From positions 1 to 17,346 of the forward strand of contig JAEYPH010000033.1 in NCBI GenBank assembly GCA_023410875.1: a stretch of 17,346 nucleotides of DNA, in the 5' to 3' direction. This DNA is from Bacillota bacterium. Lineage in GTDB: Bacteria; Bacillota; Clostridia; Christensenellales; UMGS416. Of the stretch, positions 6,365 through 13,630 are shown piece by piece. The first letter of the stretch is position 1. Every line of letters begins with the position of its first letter. The notes beneath the pieces are model-generated. The model saw only the letters and a list, made by a program, of their open reading frames with translations. It made no database searches and was not told the DNA's origin. The position numbers and the translations under genes were made by a program.

Positions 6365-8431
6365 GTGGACGCGACGATGCTCAACCGAGAGGCCAGCTGG
6401 CTGGATTTCAACGACCGGGTGCTGGACGAGGCCTGCAACCCCGGCAACCCGCTCATGGAGCGGTTGAAGTTCCTGGCCATCACGGCCAGCAACCTGGACG
6501 AATTCTTCATGGTGCGCATGGCCAACCTGCGTGACCGCGTGGACGGCGGCTACAAGGGCGTGGACCCTTCCGGGCGCACGGCGTGGGAGCAGATGGCGCT
6601 GGCCGCCGACAAGGCCCACAAGCTCATGGCCCGCCAGTACGCCACGCTGAATGATATCCTGCGGGAGTTATCCGACGAGGCGGTCTTCCTGTCCATGGAC
6701 GAGCTCAACGCCGAGCAGGCGGAGTATCTGAGCCTGTTCTTTGACGACACCGTCTACCCGGTGCTGACGCCGCTGGCCATAGACGCCGGCCGGCCCTTCC
6801 CCGTAGTGGCCAACCGCAGCCTGAACCTGGCCGTGCGCCTGCGCCGCCTGCAGCGCGAAGACGACGACATGCTCTACGCCGTGGTGCAGGTGCCGGCCAT
6901 CCTGCCGCGGTTCATCGAGGTGCCCCGCACGGCGGACCGCCGCTGCTTTGTGCTGCTGGAGAAGCTCATGTTCCAGCGCATGGCCAGCCTGTTCCCCGGC
7001 TACGAGGTGCTGGCCCACTGCCCGTTCCGCATCACCCGCAACAGCGATCTGTCCATCGACGAGGCCGTGGATGACCTGCTGGATGAGATCTCCAAATCCT
7101 TGAAGAAGCGCAAATGGGGTGACCCCGTGCGCCTGGAGCTGCAAAAGGGCCTGGGCGGCGAGCGCGCCGTTGATGAGCAGATCAAGGCCTTCCTCGTCAA
7201 AATGCTGGATGTGGACAAGCCCGACGTATACCACGCCGACGGCCCGCTGGACCTGACGGCCTATATGAAGTTCTCTCGCCTGAGCGGCCTGGAGCACCTG
7301 CGGGACAAGCCCTGGAAGCCCCAGCGAGCTGCCGATTTCCCGGAGAATGAAGACATCTTCAAGCTGATCCGGCAAAGGGACCGCCTGGTGCATCTGCCCT
7401 ATGAGAGCTTTGACGCCGTGGAGCGCTTTGCCCGGCGCGCCGCCGTGGACCCGGACGTGCTGGCCATCAAGCAGACGCTGTACCGTGTCAGCGGCAATTC
7501 GCCCATCGTCGGCTCTCTCATCACCGCCGCGGAAAACGGCAAACAGGTTACGGTGCTCGTGGAACTCAAGGCCCGCTTTGACGAGGAGAACAACATCGGC
7601 TGGGCCCGCAAGCTGGAGCAGGCCGGCTGCCATGTGATCTACGGCCTGTCGGGCCTCAAGATCCACGCCAAGATGCTGCTGGTCGTGCGCCGCGAGGACG
7701 ACGGCATCCGCCGCTATGTGCACATGGCCACCGGCAACTACAACGATTCCACGGCCAAGCTCTACACGGACATAGGGCTGTTCACATGCCGGGAGACCGT
7801 GGGCGCCGATGCCTCGGCGCTGTTCAATTATCTGACCGGCTATTCCCAGCCCACGGCGTGGCGCAAGCTTAAGGTGGCTCCCCGGGGCCTGCGGGATTTC
7901 TTCTATGCGATGATCGGCCGGGAGATTGAGAACGCCCGCATGGGCCGCGCCGCCCGCATCGTTGCCAAGGTCAACAGCCTCATCGACGAGGGCGTCATCC
8001 GCCGTCTGTACGAGGCTTCCGAAGCCGGCGTGAAGATTGAGCTGATCGTGCGGGGCATGTGCTGCCTGAAGGCCGGCGTGCCCGGCCTGTCCCAGAACAT
8101 CTCGGTGCGCAGCATCATCGGGCGCTATCTGGAGCACAGCCGCATCTTCTACTTTGAGAACGGCGGCATCCCGGAGGTGTATCTGTCCTCTGCGGACTGG
8201 ATGCAGCGCAACCTGGACCGCCGCGTGGAGATCGCCTTCCCCGTGGAGAGCGAAGCCCTCAAGGACAAGCTGTGCCACATCCTTCATATCTCGCTCAGCG
8301 ACAACGTCAAAGCTCGTGCCATGGGCCCCGACGGCGTGTACACGATGGTGCAGCCCCAGGAGGGGGAGGAGTTCATAAACTCCCAACAATACTTCTGCGA
8401 CGAGGCGATCAAAGCCGCGCAAGAGGCATAA
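6365..8431 (+). CDS. ppk1: polyphosphate kinase 1
   Basis: Membrane-associated enzyme that polymerises the gamma-phosphate of ATP into inorganic polyphosphate, reversibly, through a phosphohistidine. The N-terminus has the family signature NREASWLDFNDRVLDEA; the two PLD-like catalytic domains follow. The catalytic histidines are H434 in KIHAKMLLV and H453 in YVHMATGNYND, matching the spacing of H435 and H454 in E. coli Ppk. From the GTG at 6365 the protein is 688 aa, the same as E. coli Ppk. That start has AAAGGA 11 nt upstream. An in-frame ATG at 6317 lies inside the terminal repeat of the preceding element and adds 16 non-family residues; ATG 6377 is a third option. It probably forms a polyphosphate unit with the upstream Ppx-like gene. 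Its stop is 4 nt from the converging Rsm22-like stop, with no terminator visible. Confidence 0.95.
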   Translation: MDATMLNREASWLDFNDRVLDEACNPGNPLMERLKFLAITASNLDEFFMVRMANLRDRVDGGYKGVDPSGRTAWEQMALAADKAHKLMARQYATLNDILRELSDEAVFLSMDELNAEQAEYLSLFFDDTVYPVLTPLAIDAGRPFPVVANRSLNLAVRLRRLQREDDDMLYAVVQVPAILPRFIEVPRTADRRCFVLLEKLMFQRMASLFPGYEVLAHCPFRITRNSDLSIDEAVDDLLDEISKSLKKRKWGDPVRLELQKGLGGERAVDEQIKAFLVKMLDVDKPDVYHADGPLDLTAYMKFSRLSGLEHLRDKPWKPQRAADFPENEDIFKLIRQRDRLVHLPYESFDAVERFARRAAVDPDVLAIKQTLYRVSGNSPIVGSLITAAENGKQVTVLVELKARFDEENNIGWARKLEQAGCHVIYGLSGLKIHAKMLLVVRREDDGIRRYVHMATGNYNDSTAKLYTDIGLFTCRETVGADASALFNYLTGYSQPTAWRKLKVAPRGLRDFFYAMIGREIENARMGRAARIVAKVNSLIDEGVIRRLYEASEAGVKIELIVRGMCCLKAGVPGLSQNISVRSIIGRYLEHSRIFYFENGGIPEVYLSSADWMQRNLDRRVEIAFPVESEALKDKLCHILHISLSDNVKARAMGPDGVYTMVQPQEGEEFINSQQYFCDEAIKAAQEA

Positions 8432-8435
8432 AGCG

Positions 8436-9404
8436 CTATTCCATTGCGTCTCCCCAGTGCAAATCTTTCGCGTGCTGATAAGCCGCGCCGGTCCGCTTGG
8501 ACAGCGTGGTTTCTTTGATGCCTTGCGCCGTGCACAGCGAGAGCACCACGTGGCCCTTGCGCACCAGCGGGTGGCGCAGCACCCGGCCCTCCATGGGCCG
8601 CACCGGCAGCCGCGTGGCGCATATATAGCTGTACTTCTCATCCTCATAGCCCAGTTCCGCACCCTTCAACTGCCGGTGGGCGCGGCTGCGGGCCACCCGC
8701 TGGCTGAAGTGGCACCAATCGCCGCCGGCCATTGGGCAGGCGTCACCGTGGGGGCACGGGGCGGCAATCAGGGCTTCGCCCTGTTTTATAAGGACGTCCC
8801 GCGCCCGTAAAACGGTGGCGAAACCACCCTTTGTGCCCGGCTCCACCAGCAGCAGCGCGCCGGCGGTGCGTTGCCACAGGCGGCGCACCAGCTCCCCGGC
8901 TTGCTCCGGCGGCAGTTCGCCCAGCACATAGCAGGCGGTCACCAGGTCATGGGCAGGAGCATCCCACTGGCCGCACAGGTCGGCCTGGGTAAGGGTGGCC
9001 CGCCGCAGCGCGTCCAGCGGCGCGTGGCCGGCCAGCGCCCGGGCCAGCGCCAGCATGTCGCCGTCGCGCTCCAGCGCCGCAAAGCTGCCGATGCCCGGCC
9101 ACTGGGTCGCTGCGGCCCACAGCGCCGTGCCGGGGCCGCAGCCTGTGTCCAGCAGGCTGGCCGGCGCAAAATCCGGCAGCCGCGCAGCAACGTGGTTCAT
9201 GGCCGCCCGGCACGCGGCATAGGTCGCGGGCAGGCGGGTGGCGGCATAGGCCGCCACATCAGGCGCGCCCTGCACAAAGCGCCCGCCCTTGGGCGTGCGC
9301 TCCCGATAGCGCCGGCTCAATTCCTGTGAATGAGACGCAAGTTCAACGGTCCTGGCGGTTGTTACCTGATCCAGCGCAGCGCGCAAGGATTGCGGCAGTT
9401 CCAT
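8436..9404 (-). CDS. Rsm22-like small ribosomal subunit methyltransferase-fold protein
   Basis: A 322-aa protein of the Rsm22/METTL17 family, associated with small ribosomal subunit assembly. An S-adenosylmethionine-type Rossmann motif is seen as LLDTGCGPGTALWAA (84-98). The family's Cys-rich stretch follows: CPHGDACPMAGGDWCHF with C217, C223 and C231, thought in homologues to bind an iron-sulfur cluster. Then come SRAHRQLKGAELGYEDEKYSY (in part) and a C-terminal beta-rich tail. It is the second gene of a two-gene operon: its ATG lies 3 nt after the stop of the RsmC-like gene, and GGAGGG inside the end of that gene gives a 7-nt spacing. It ends with TAG. Bacterial members are often annotated as rRNA methyltransferases, but catalysis is doubtful for some homologues, so I keep the name general. 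Confidence 0.88.
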   Translation of the reverse strand: MELPQSLRAALDQVTTARTVELASHSQELSRRYRERTPKGGRFVQGAPDVAAYAATRLPATYAACRAAMNHVAARLPDFAPASLLDTGCGPGTALWAAATQWPGIGSFAALERDGDMLALARALAGHAPLDALRRATLTQADLCGQWDAPAHDLVTACYVLGELPPEQAGELVRRLWQRTAGALLLVEPGTKGGFATVLRARDVLIKQGEALIAAPCPHGDACPMAGGDWCHFSQRVARSRAHRQLKGAELGYEDEKYSYICATRLPVRPMEGRVLRHPLVRKGHVVLSLCTAQGIKETTLSKRTGAAYQHAKDLHWGDAME

Positions 9405-9407
9405 CGT

Positions 9408-10046
9408 TCAGCCCTCCGCCGCCCAGGCGGCCAGCACATGGTAGCCGCCCTCGCGGCCCAGTTCCGTCACGCGGGGATAAAGCTCCTCCAGCCGCCGCCG
9501 GGCGCTGGGCGCACCCTGCTTTTTCTGCAGCACGATGACCAGCGCGCCGCCAGGCTGATCGGAGCCTGTGGCTCCTGCTCGCCCATGCGACCCGGCGTTC
9601 AGCCGCCGCGACGCTTCCTCGAACCACGGGTAATACACGGCCTTGCCTGCCCGCACCGGCGGGTTGCACAGGATGAAATCGAAGCGCCCCTCCACGGCGG
9701 CGAAGCCGTCGCTGGGCAGCGCCGTCACTTGCGCGCCCAGGCGCCCGGCGTTCTCCCGCGCCAACGCCACGGCGCGCTCGTTGATGTCGCACAGCACGGC
9801 ATCGATGGCCGGGTGCATAAGTTTTGCAGCGATGCCCACAAACCCGTAGCCGCAGCCCAGGTCCAGCACGCGGCCATGGAGCTCCGGCACGCTGTCGATC
9901 AGTAGCCGGGAGCCAAAGTCCACATGGCCCCGGCAGAACACGCCGGCGTCGGTGATGAACTCATATTTTTTGCCCGCCCATGCCCACACGGCGCTGGCAC
10001 GGCGGCTGGCGCTCTTGGGGTCAGAAGTGAAGTAATGCTCGCTCAT
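9408..10046 (-). CDS. RsmC/YbxB-like class I SAM-dependent methyltransferase
   Basis: A 212-aa methyltransferase of the MTS family, related to the catalytic half of RsmC (16S rRNA guanine-N2 methyltransferase) and B. subtilis YbxB. The SAM-binding motif is VLDLGCGYGFVGIAA (60-74), with acidic D87 in CDINE. The N-methyltransferase signature is NPPVRAG (128-134). The C-terminal VLQKKQGAPSA (172-182) is typical of the family. Between N150 and P165 are 14 extra residues, AGSHGRAGATGSDQ, where relatives run directly from 'LN' to 'PGG'; the DNA there contains a perfect hairpin. The insertion is in frame and the rest is intact, so the gene is likely still expressed. AAAGGG lies 10 nt before the ATG. 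First gene of an operon with the Rsm22-like gene, so an rRNA target is likely; the exact nucleotide is not determined. Confidence 0.88.
   Translation of the reverse strand: MSEHYFTSDPKSASRRASAVWAWAGKKYEFITDAGVFCRGHVDFGSRLLIDSVPELHGRVLDLGCGYGFVGIAAKLMHPAIDAVLCDINERAVALARENAGRLGAQVTALPSDGFAAVEGRFDFILCNPPVRAGKAVYYPWFEEASRRLNAGSHGRAGATGSDQPGGALVIVLQKKQGAPSARRRLEELYPRVTELGREGGYHVLAAWAAEG
9555..9596 (-). repeat. in-frame 42-nt insertion carrying a hairpin
   Basis: This stretch encodes the 14 residues that interrupt the RsmC-like protein. It contains ggagcc (9561-9566), a 3-nt loop and ggctcc (9570-9575), then tgctcgcccatgc (9576-9588), which also occurs exactly at 2101-2113 in an intergenic repeat. 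A length divisible by three and lack of stops keep the gene open. It looks like a small palindromic element tolerated inside a coding region. Confidence 0.5.
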
Positions 10047-10078
10047 TCGAGTTTTTCCCTTTAAACATGGTATGGCTC

Positions 10079-10108
10079 ATCCTATCACAGCATTGCCGGT
10101 TGTGACAA
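10079..10108 (-). promoter_or_regulatory. promoter of the RsmC-like/Rsm22-like operon
   Basis: Read on the minus strand: -35 TTGTCA (10108 to 10103), an 18-nt spacer, and -10 TAGGAT (10084 to 10079) preceded by TGA, giving an extended -10. The -10 ends 32 nt before the ATG at 10046. It points away from the lipoprotein array, whose own promoter begins 40 nt further on. Confidence 0.5.
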
Positions 10109-10147
10109 CAATGCTGCAAAAGACTTGTAAAAGCTGGCTCCGTTCGC

Positions 10148-10176
10148 TTGAAGAATGATTTTTGCCGGTATATGAT
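10148..10176 (+). promoter_or_regulatory. promoter of the lipoprotein array
   Basis: TTGAAG (10148-10153), an ideal 17-nt spacer and TATGAT (10171-10176) match the sigma-A consensus at 4 and 5 of 6 positions. Transcription would begin near 10183, about 37 nt before the first lipoprotein start. The three lipoprotein genes are closely spaced with no internal terminator, so this could drive all of them. Confidence 0.55.
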
Positions 10177-10219
10177 GGAAACATGTCCATTATCGAGATA
10201 GCCGGAGGTACGCCGCTAG

Positions 10220-10477
10220 ATGCGCTTGCGCCGTTCGATGGTCATTATGATGCTCGTGATGCTGGCTATGACCGGGTGCGGGCCGGCTCAGCCCGCATTA
10301 TCCGATGTGGGTGAGCTGCCTTCGGAAATTTCGGAGCCGCTTAAGATGGGCATCGACGAGCCCTTTTCCATCGCCTTGCTCGTAGGCCGCTCCGCGGACG
10401 GCCAGAGCAAGGCTACTCTGGATGCGGTCACCCAGGTCATGGAGCATCTGCAAAGCTGCATCAATGCCCTGGGGTAG
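10220..10477 (+). pseudogene. solute-binding-like lipoprotein 1, 5' part up to an amber codon
   Basis: Reads 85 codons then stops at TAG (10475-10477). The first 20 residues form a lipoprotein signal: MRLRR, a hydrophobic core and a cysteine at 20 (AMTGC, not a perfect lipobox because Met is at -3), then GPAQP. The same reading frame continues without another stop to 11809. The neighbouring intact paralogue has Trp (TGG) at its residue 86, exactly where this gene has TAG, and both share HLQS at 76-79. I therefore read it as one 529-codon gene broken by a TGG-to-TAG change. GGAGG lies 11 nt before the ATG. TAG is used as a normal stop by two other genes here, which argues against recoding. If only this part is made, the product is a short exported lipopeptide. 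Confidence 0.75.
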
Positions 10478-10528
10478 CGCCTGACCATACAGATCAAGCA
10501 AGTCGATCATAGCAAGCTGGTTCCCGCA

Positions 10529-11809
10529 TTGCAGGCCGACATGGCCGGCGGCGGCGCAGCCGATGGCTATCTGGTGGACGCCGCAACGGCGCAGACGCTG
10601 CTGAAGCTGCAGCTTACACAGGATGTAGGGCCCGCGCTGCGCCAACGCGCACCGCAGCTTTACGACCGTATCACGGCTCTGCGGAGCACTCCTGTGGCCG
10701 GCATCCCCGCTGCGCTGCAATACTGGCCCAAATACCGGCCCAAGGCGCTGTATCTGCGAACCTCGGCGCTGCGGGCCTATGGCAAGCAGATTGTCAACGC
10801 CACCGATCTCATGGACTTTCTGCAAAGCGGTCCGTACACCGTGCGGATGACCGGCGGCGGCATACAGTATGTCTTGGACGCGTGGGCCGGGCAGATGGGG
10901 TATTATGCGCTTTCTCCCTATGGCTTGCCCGATTATTTCTATGCGCGCATGGACGATCCATCCTGCGCACCGGTGCCGCTGGAGGACATCGAGGGCTTTG
11001 ACCAATGGTTCCTGCGTTGTGTGGAGTTGCAGACCGCGGGCAAATTGCAGTCCATGTACACCGAGATAGACCCGCAAGGCAGCGGCTACTTCGGCGTACT
11101 GACACGGCAGATGGACTTGGGCTATCTGGCGGCGACCGGCGGGAAGGGCAAGGACTATACGGCGCTGGCGCTGAGCGGCTGCACCGCGCCGATGCTGGAC
11201 CCGTCGGAACCGGTCATTTTGCGGATGCTGGCTGTGCCAGCCGCCAGCCGCCATGCCGGCGCCGTGGCGGCCTTCGCCCAGTGGGCGCTGGCCTCGCCCG
11301 ATGGCTATACCTTATGCAACTACGGCCAGCAGGATGTGGACTATCGCCTCGTGGATGGCCGCATGGAATACCTGCGGGAGGGCAAGCCGCTGAACGCCGA
11401 GGATTGGAAGCTCTACAGCCAGTTCACGCTGCCGGTGGCCTTTGTCTATCGGGGCACGTTGTTCCATAACGACGATCTGGAACGCCCCAGCGTGTATGGC
11501 GCGGCCAACGCCGATGATCTGATTGCCCAACTGCAGCCGGTGCAGCCGCCCATCTGGCGCGCGCGGGAGCTGCGGGCCAGCGTCTGGGACTTACAGGAGG
11601 CTTTCGATGTCTGCACGCAGCCATACCAGGAAGTGCTGAGCCAGCGGTATTCCAACATTGGCTATATGGTGGCGCGCATCAATGACGTGCCGGAATTCAC
11701 CCCGGAGCAGGTGCTGGCTCAGATACGGGAAAACCGGCCCAAGCTGGACCCGCTAATTGAGCAACTGGGCAAACAGATCAAGGACATGTTGGCCAAGAAC
11801 CCCGGCTGA
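10529..11809 (+). pseudogene. solute-binding-like lipoprotein 1, 3' part after the amber codon
   Basis: Same frame as the signal-peptide part and its direct continuation; the homologous region actually begins at 10478. The first possible starts after the stop are TTG 10529 and ATG 10544, neither with a ribosome binding site or an export signal, so separate translation is doubtful. The protein is collinear with the intact paralogue to the end, sharing YFYARMDD-type, CAPVPLEDI, GCTAPML-like, AFAQW, VPEFTP and QVLAQIRENRPKLDPLI segments. The repeated pattern (a lobe segment with 'LYLRTSALRAYG', a region like 'AAFAQWALASPDGY', and a C-terminal 'QIRENRPKLDPLIEQLG') resembles extracellular solute-binding proteins of ABC systems, but similarity is distant. 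The long open frame suggests the inactivation is recent. Confidence 0.7.
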
Positions 11810-11842
11810 CGGGTGCGCGCGACAGAAAGGATGGCAGGCAGG

Positions 11843-13450
11843 ATGTATAAAAGACATCTCCGCATCGCTTTGGCCCTGATATTGGCCGCCGCTCTGGCCA
11901 GCTGCGGACCGGCCACCCCTGCCGCTGTTGTGCCCACCGGCAACGCCCAGGCAGCCACGCCGGCCCCGATGGAACCCGCCAAGGCCGTGGTAGAGGAGGC
12001 CTTTTCTATTGGGCTGTATTATACGTCGGATGAAAAAGGGCTAGAATCCTTTCGCACGATCGCGGACCACTTGCAGAGCCTGCTGCGCCGGGGGGGCTGG
12101 AACGTAGAGCTGCAGGTGGCATTCCTGAACTTCCAGGACGGAGGGGGCGCACAGGACGCGATGTTCATCGCCTATCGCAGTCTGTACGCCGCTGGCCAGG
12201 CACCCGACGCGTACCAGGCGGACCCCGCCACGGCCAAACGGCTGAGAGCAGAGGGAATCACCCAGGACCTGTCTGCCGTGCTCCCCCGATCCGCGCCACT
12301 GCTCTATGAGAGCTATCGGCCGCTGTTCGCAGGCGCTGTGGACGGCGTCCCCACGAAGGTGTATACGCAGACCAGGGGAGGGCCCATCGTGCTGCTGATG
12401 AGCACCCTGGAGCTCAAGGCCTACGGGCAGCCCATCGCCAACGCCGAGGATATATTGACCTTTCTGGAGCAGCGGACCGAGTTTGGTATTGCTGAGGACG
12501 ACTGGGGCAATGCCGCGATTTGCGATGTCTGGGCGGCGCAGAAAGGATACTATCCTCTTTTCATCGACGGCATGCCCAATTACCTCTACGCCCGCATGGA
12601 CGACGCCGCCTGCGCGCCGGTGCCGCTGGAGGATATCGATGGCTTCGCGGATTTCTACCGCAGGCAGGCGGCGCTGCGCGCCGAGGGACGTTTGAATTCC
12701 CTTTATTCCTATGATCAGGAGAAGAAGATCGGTGGCAGGCTGAGCATGCTGGGCAGTTCGACCGTCGAGGCGAAGCCCTACGAGCAGCGGCTGACCGGGT
12801 TGGCCGGCAAGGACACCACGGCGCTGCTGCTGCAGGGCTGCACCGCGCCGACGCTGCCGGCGGACGCGCCCTGTGTGCTGCGCATGCTGGCGGTGGATGC
12901 CGGCAGCGGCCGGGCCGACACCGTGGCGGCCTTCGCCCAGTGGATGATGACCGACCCCAAGGGCTATGGCCTGTGCGTCTATGGGCAGAAGGACGTGGAC
13001 TACCGCATGGTGGGCGACCGCATGGAGTACCTGAACGCCGGCGCGGAGCTTGTACCCGCCGACTTGTCCTATGAGACCGCCGGTTCAGCGTTTTTCCGTT
13101 TTCGTGACATCCTGGTCTATAACCCTGCCATGGAGCGCCCCACCGTATATGATGCGTCCAACGTCGAGCAGGCACTGGCCCAGAGCAAGCCGGTGCAGCC
13201 GCCTGTCTGGCGCATCCCCGAGCTGCGGGACGGCATGGGGCGGCTGCCCGAAGTTATCAGCACCGCCATGCAGCCCTATCAGGAATTGCTCTACCAGCGC
13301 TCTAGGGACATTGGTTATATGGTGGCACAATACAACAACGTGCCGGAGTTCACCCCCGATCAGGTGCTGGCGCAGATACGGGAAAACAGGCCCAAGCTGG
13401 ACCCGTTGATTTTGGAGTTGGGCAGAAAGCTCATCGATCTGTTGCCATAG
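11843..13450 (+). CDS. solute-binding-like lipoprotein 2 (intact paralogue)
   Basis: A lipoprotein of 535 aa from ATG 11843, whose signal reads MYKRH, a hydrophobic core and lipobox L18-A-S-C21, followed by GP and an Ala/Pro/Thr-rich linker to about residue 50. The mature part starts at EEAFSIGLYY and is collinear with the broken paralogue upstream, with CAPVPLEDIDGF, GCTAPTLP, VAAFAQW, VQPPVWRIPELRDG and RENRPKLDPLI. It is probably displayed on the outer face of the membrane. The pattern is like extracellular solute-binding proteins, but I cannot name a ligand and no permease or ATPase gene is in the window. An earlier in-frame GTG at 11813, 3 nt after the upstream stop, would put 10 residues before the signal peptide; I prefer 11843. 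The stop is TAG. Function beyond exported lipoprotein is inference. Confidence 0.8.
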   Translation: MYKRHLRIALALILAAALASCGPATPAAVVPTGNAQAATPAPMEPAKAVVEEAFSIGLYYTSDEKGLESFRTIADHLQSLLRRGGWNVELQVAFLNFQDGGGAQDAMFIAYRSLYAAGQAPDAYQADPATAKRLRAEGITQDLSAVLPRSAPLLYESYRPLFAGAVDGVPTKVYTQTRGGPIVLLMSTLELKAYGQPIANAEDILTFLEQRTEFGIAEDDWGNAAICDVWAAQKGYYPLFIDGMPNYLYARMDDAACAPVPLEDIDGFADFYRRQAALRAEGRLNSLYSYDQEKKIGGRLSMLGSSTVEAKPYEQRLTGLAGKDTTALLLQGCTAPTLPADAPCVLRMLAVDAGSGRADTVAAFAQWMMTDPKGYGLCVYGQKDVDYRMVGDRMEYLNAGAELVPADLSYETAGSAFFRFRDILVYNPAMERPTVYDASNVEQALAQSKPVQPPVWRIPELRDGMGRLPEVISTAMQPYQELLYQRSRDIGYMVAQYNNVPEFTPDQVLAQIRENRPKLDPLILELGRKLIDLLP

Positions 13451-13467
13451 AAGGAGGCAAAATACGT

Positions 13468-13572
13468 ATGCGTATCGCCCGTGTGGCAGCAGTTCTGTTG
13501 TTGATCATAGCTTTGCTGGCCGCCTGCGGCCCATCGCCTGCCGCCGTGTCCAGAATAAGGGAACGAAAGTAA
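13468..13572 (+). pseudogene. lipoprotein 3 stub: signal peptide of a third array member
   Basis: A 34-codon ORF beginning MRIARVAAVLLLIIALLAAC, with lipobox L17-A-A-C20, then GPSPAAVS and a short basic tail before TAA (13570-13572). AAGGAGG lies about 10 nt before the ATG, one of the best ribosome binding sites in the window, and the gene starts 17 nt after the second lipoprotein's stop. The CGP start of the mature region matches both upstream paralogues (CGPAQP, CGPATP). I interpret it as a third tandem copy deleted after its signal peptide. It could still be translated as a tiny lipopeptide; function unknown. Confidence 0.65.
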
Positions 13573-13578
13573 TAAAGA

Positions 13579-13620
13579 AGCGAGGGAGCCAAGACTCCCT
13601 CGCTGGTTGTCTCGTTTTAT
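13579..13620. terminator. convergent terminator between lipoprotein array and gdhA
   Basis: A perfect 10-bp stem, agcgagggag (13579-13588) and ctccctcgct (13595-13604), closes a 6-nt loop and is followed on the plus strand by a T-rich stretch (ctcgttttat, then cttttt). On the minus strand it lies 27 nt after the gdhA stop and is followed by tctttatta. It probably ends both converging transcripts. Confidence 0.8.
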
Positions 13621-13630
13621 CTTTTTCCCG

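Noticed and set aside
6668..8662. A 664-codon minus-strand ORF opposite ppk
   Set aside because: It runs through both ppk and the end of the Rsm22-like gene in other frames, with no family features; a coding shadow.
10475..10477. Reassigned TAG (pyrrolysine or amber recoding)
   Set aside because: TAG ends two other genes in this window normally, and the paralogue has Trp at the same position, so a nonsense mutation is simpler.
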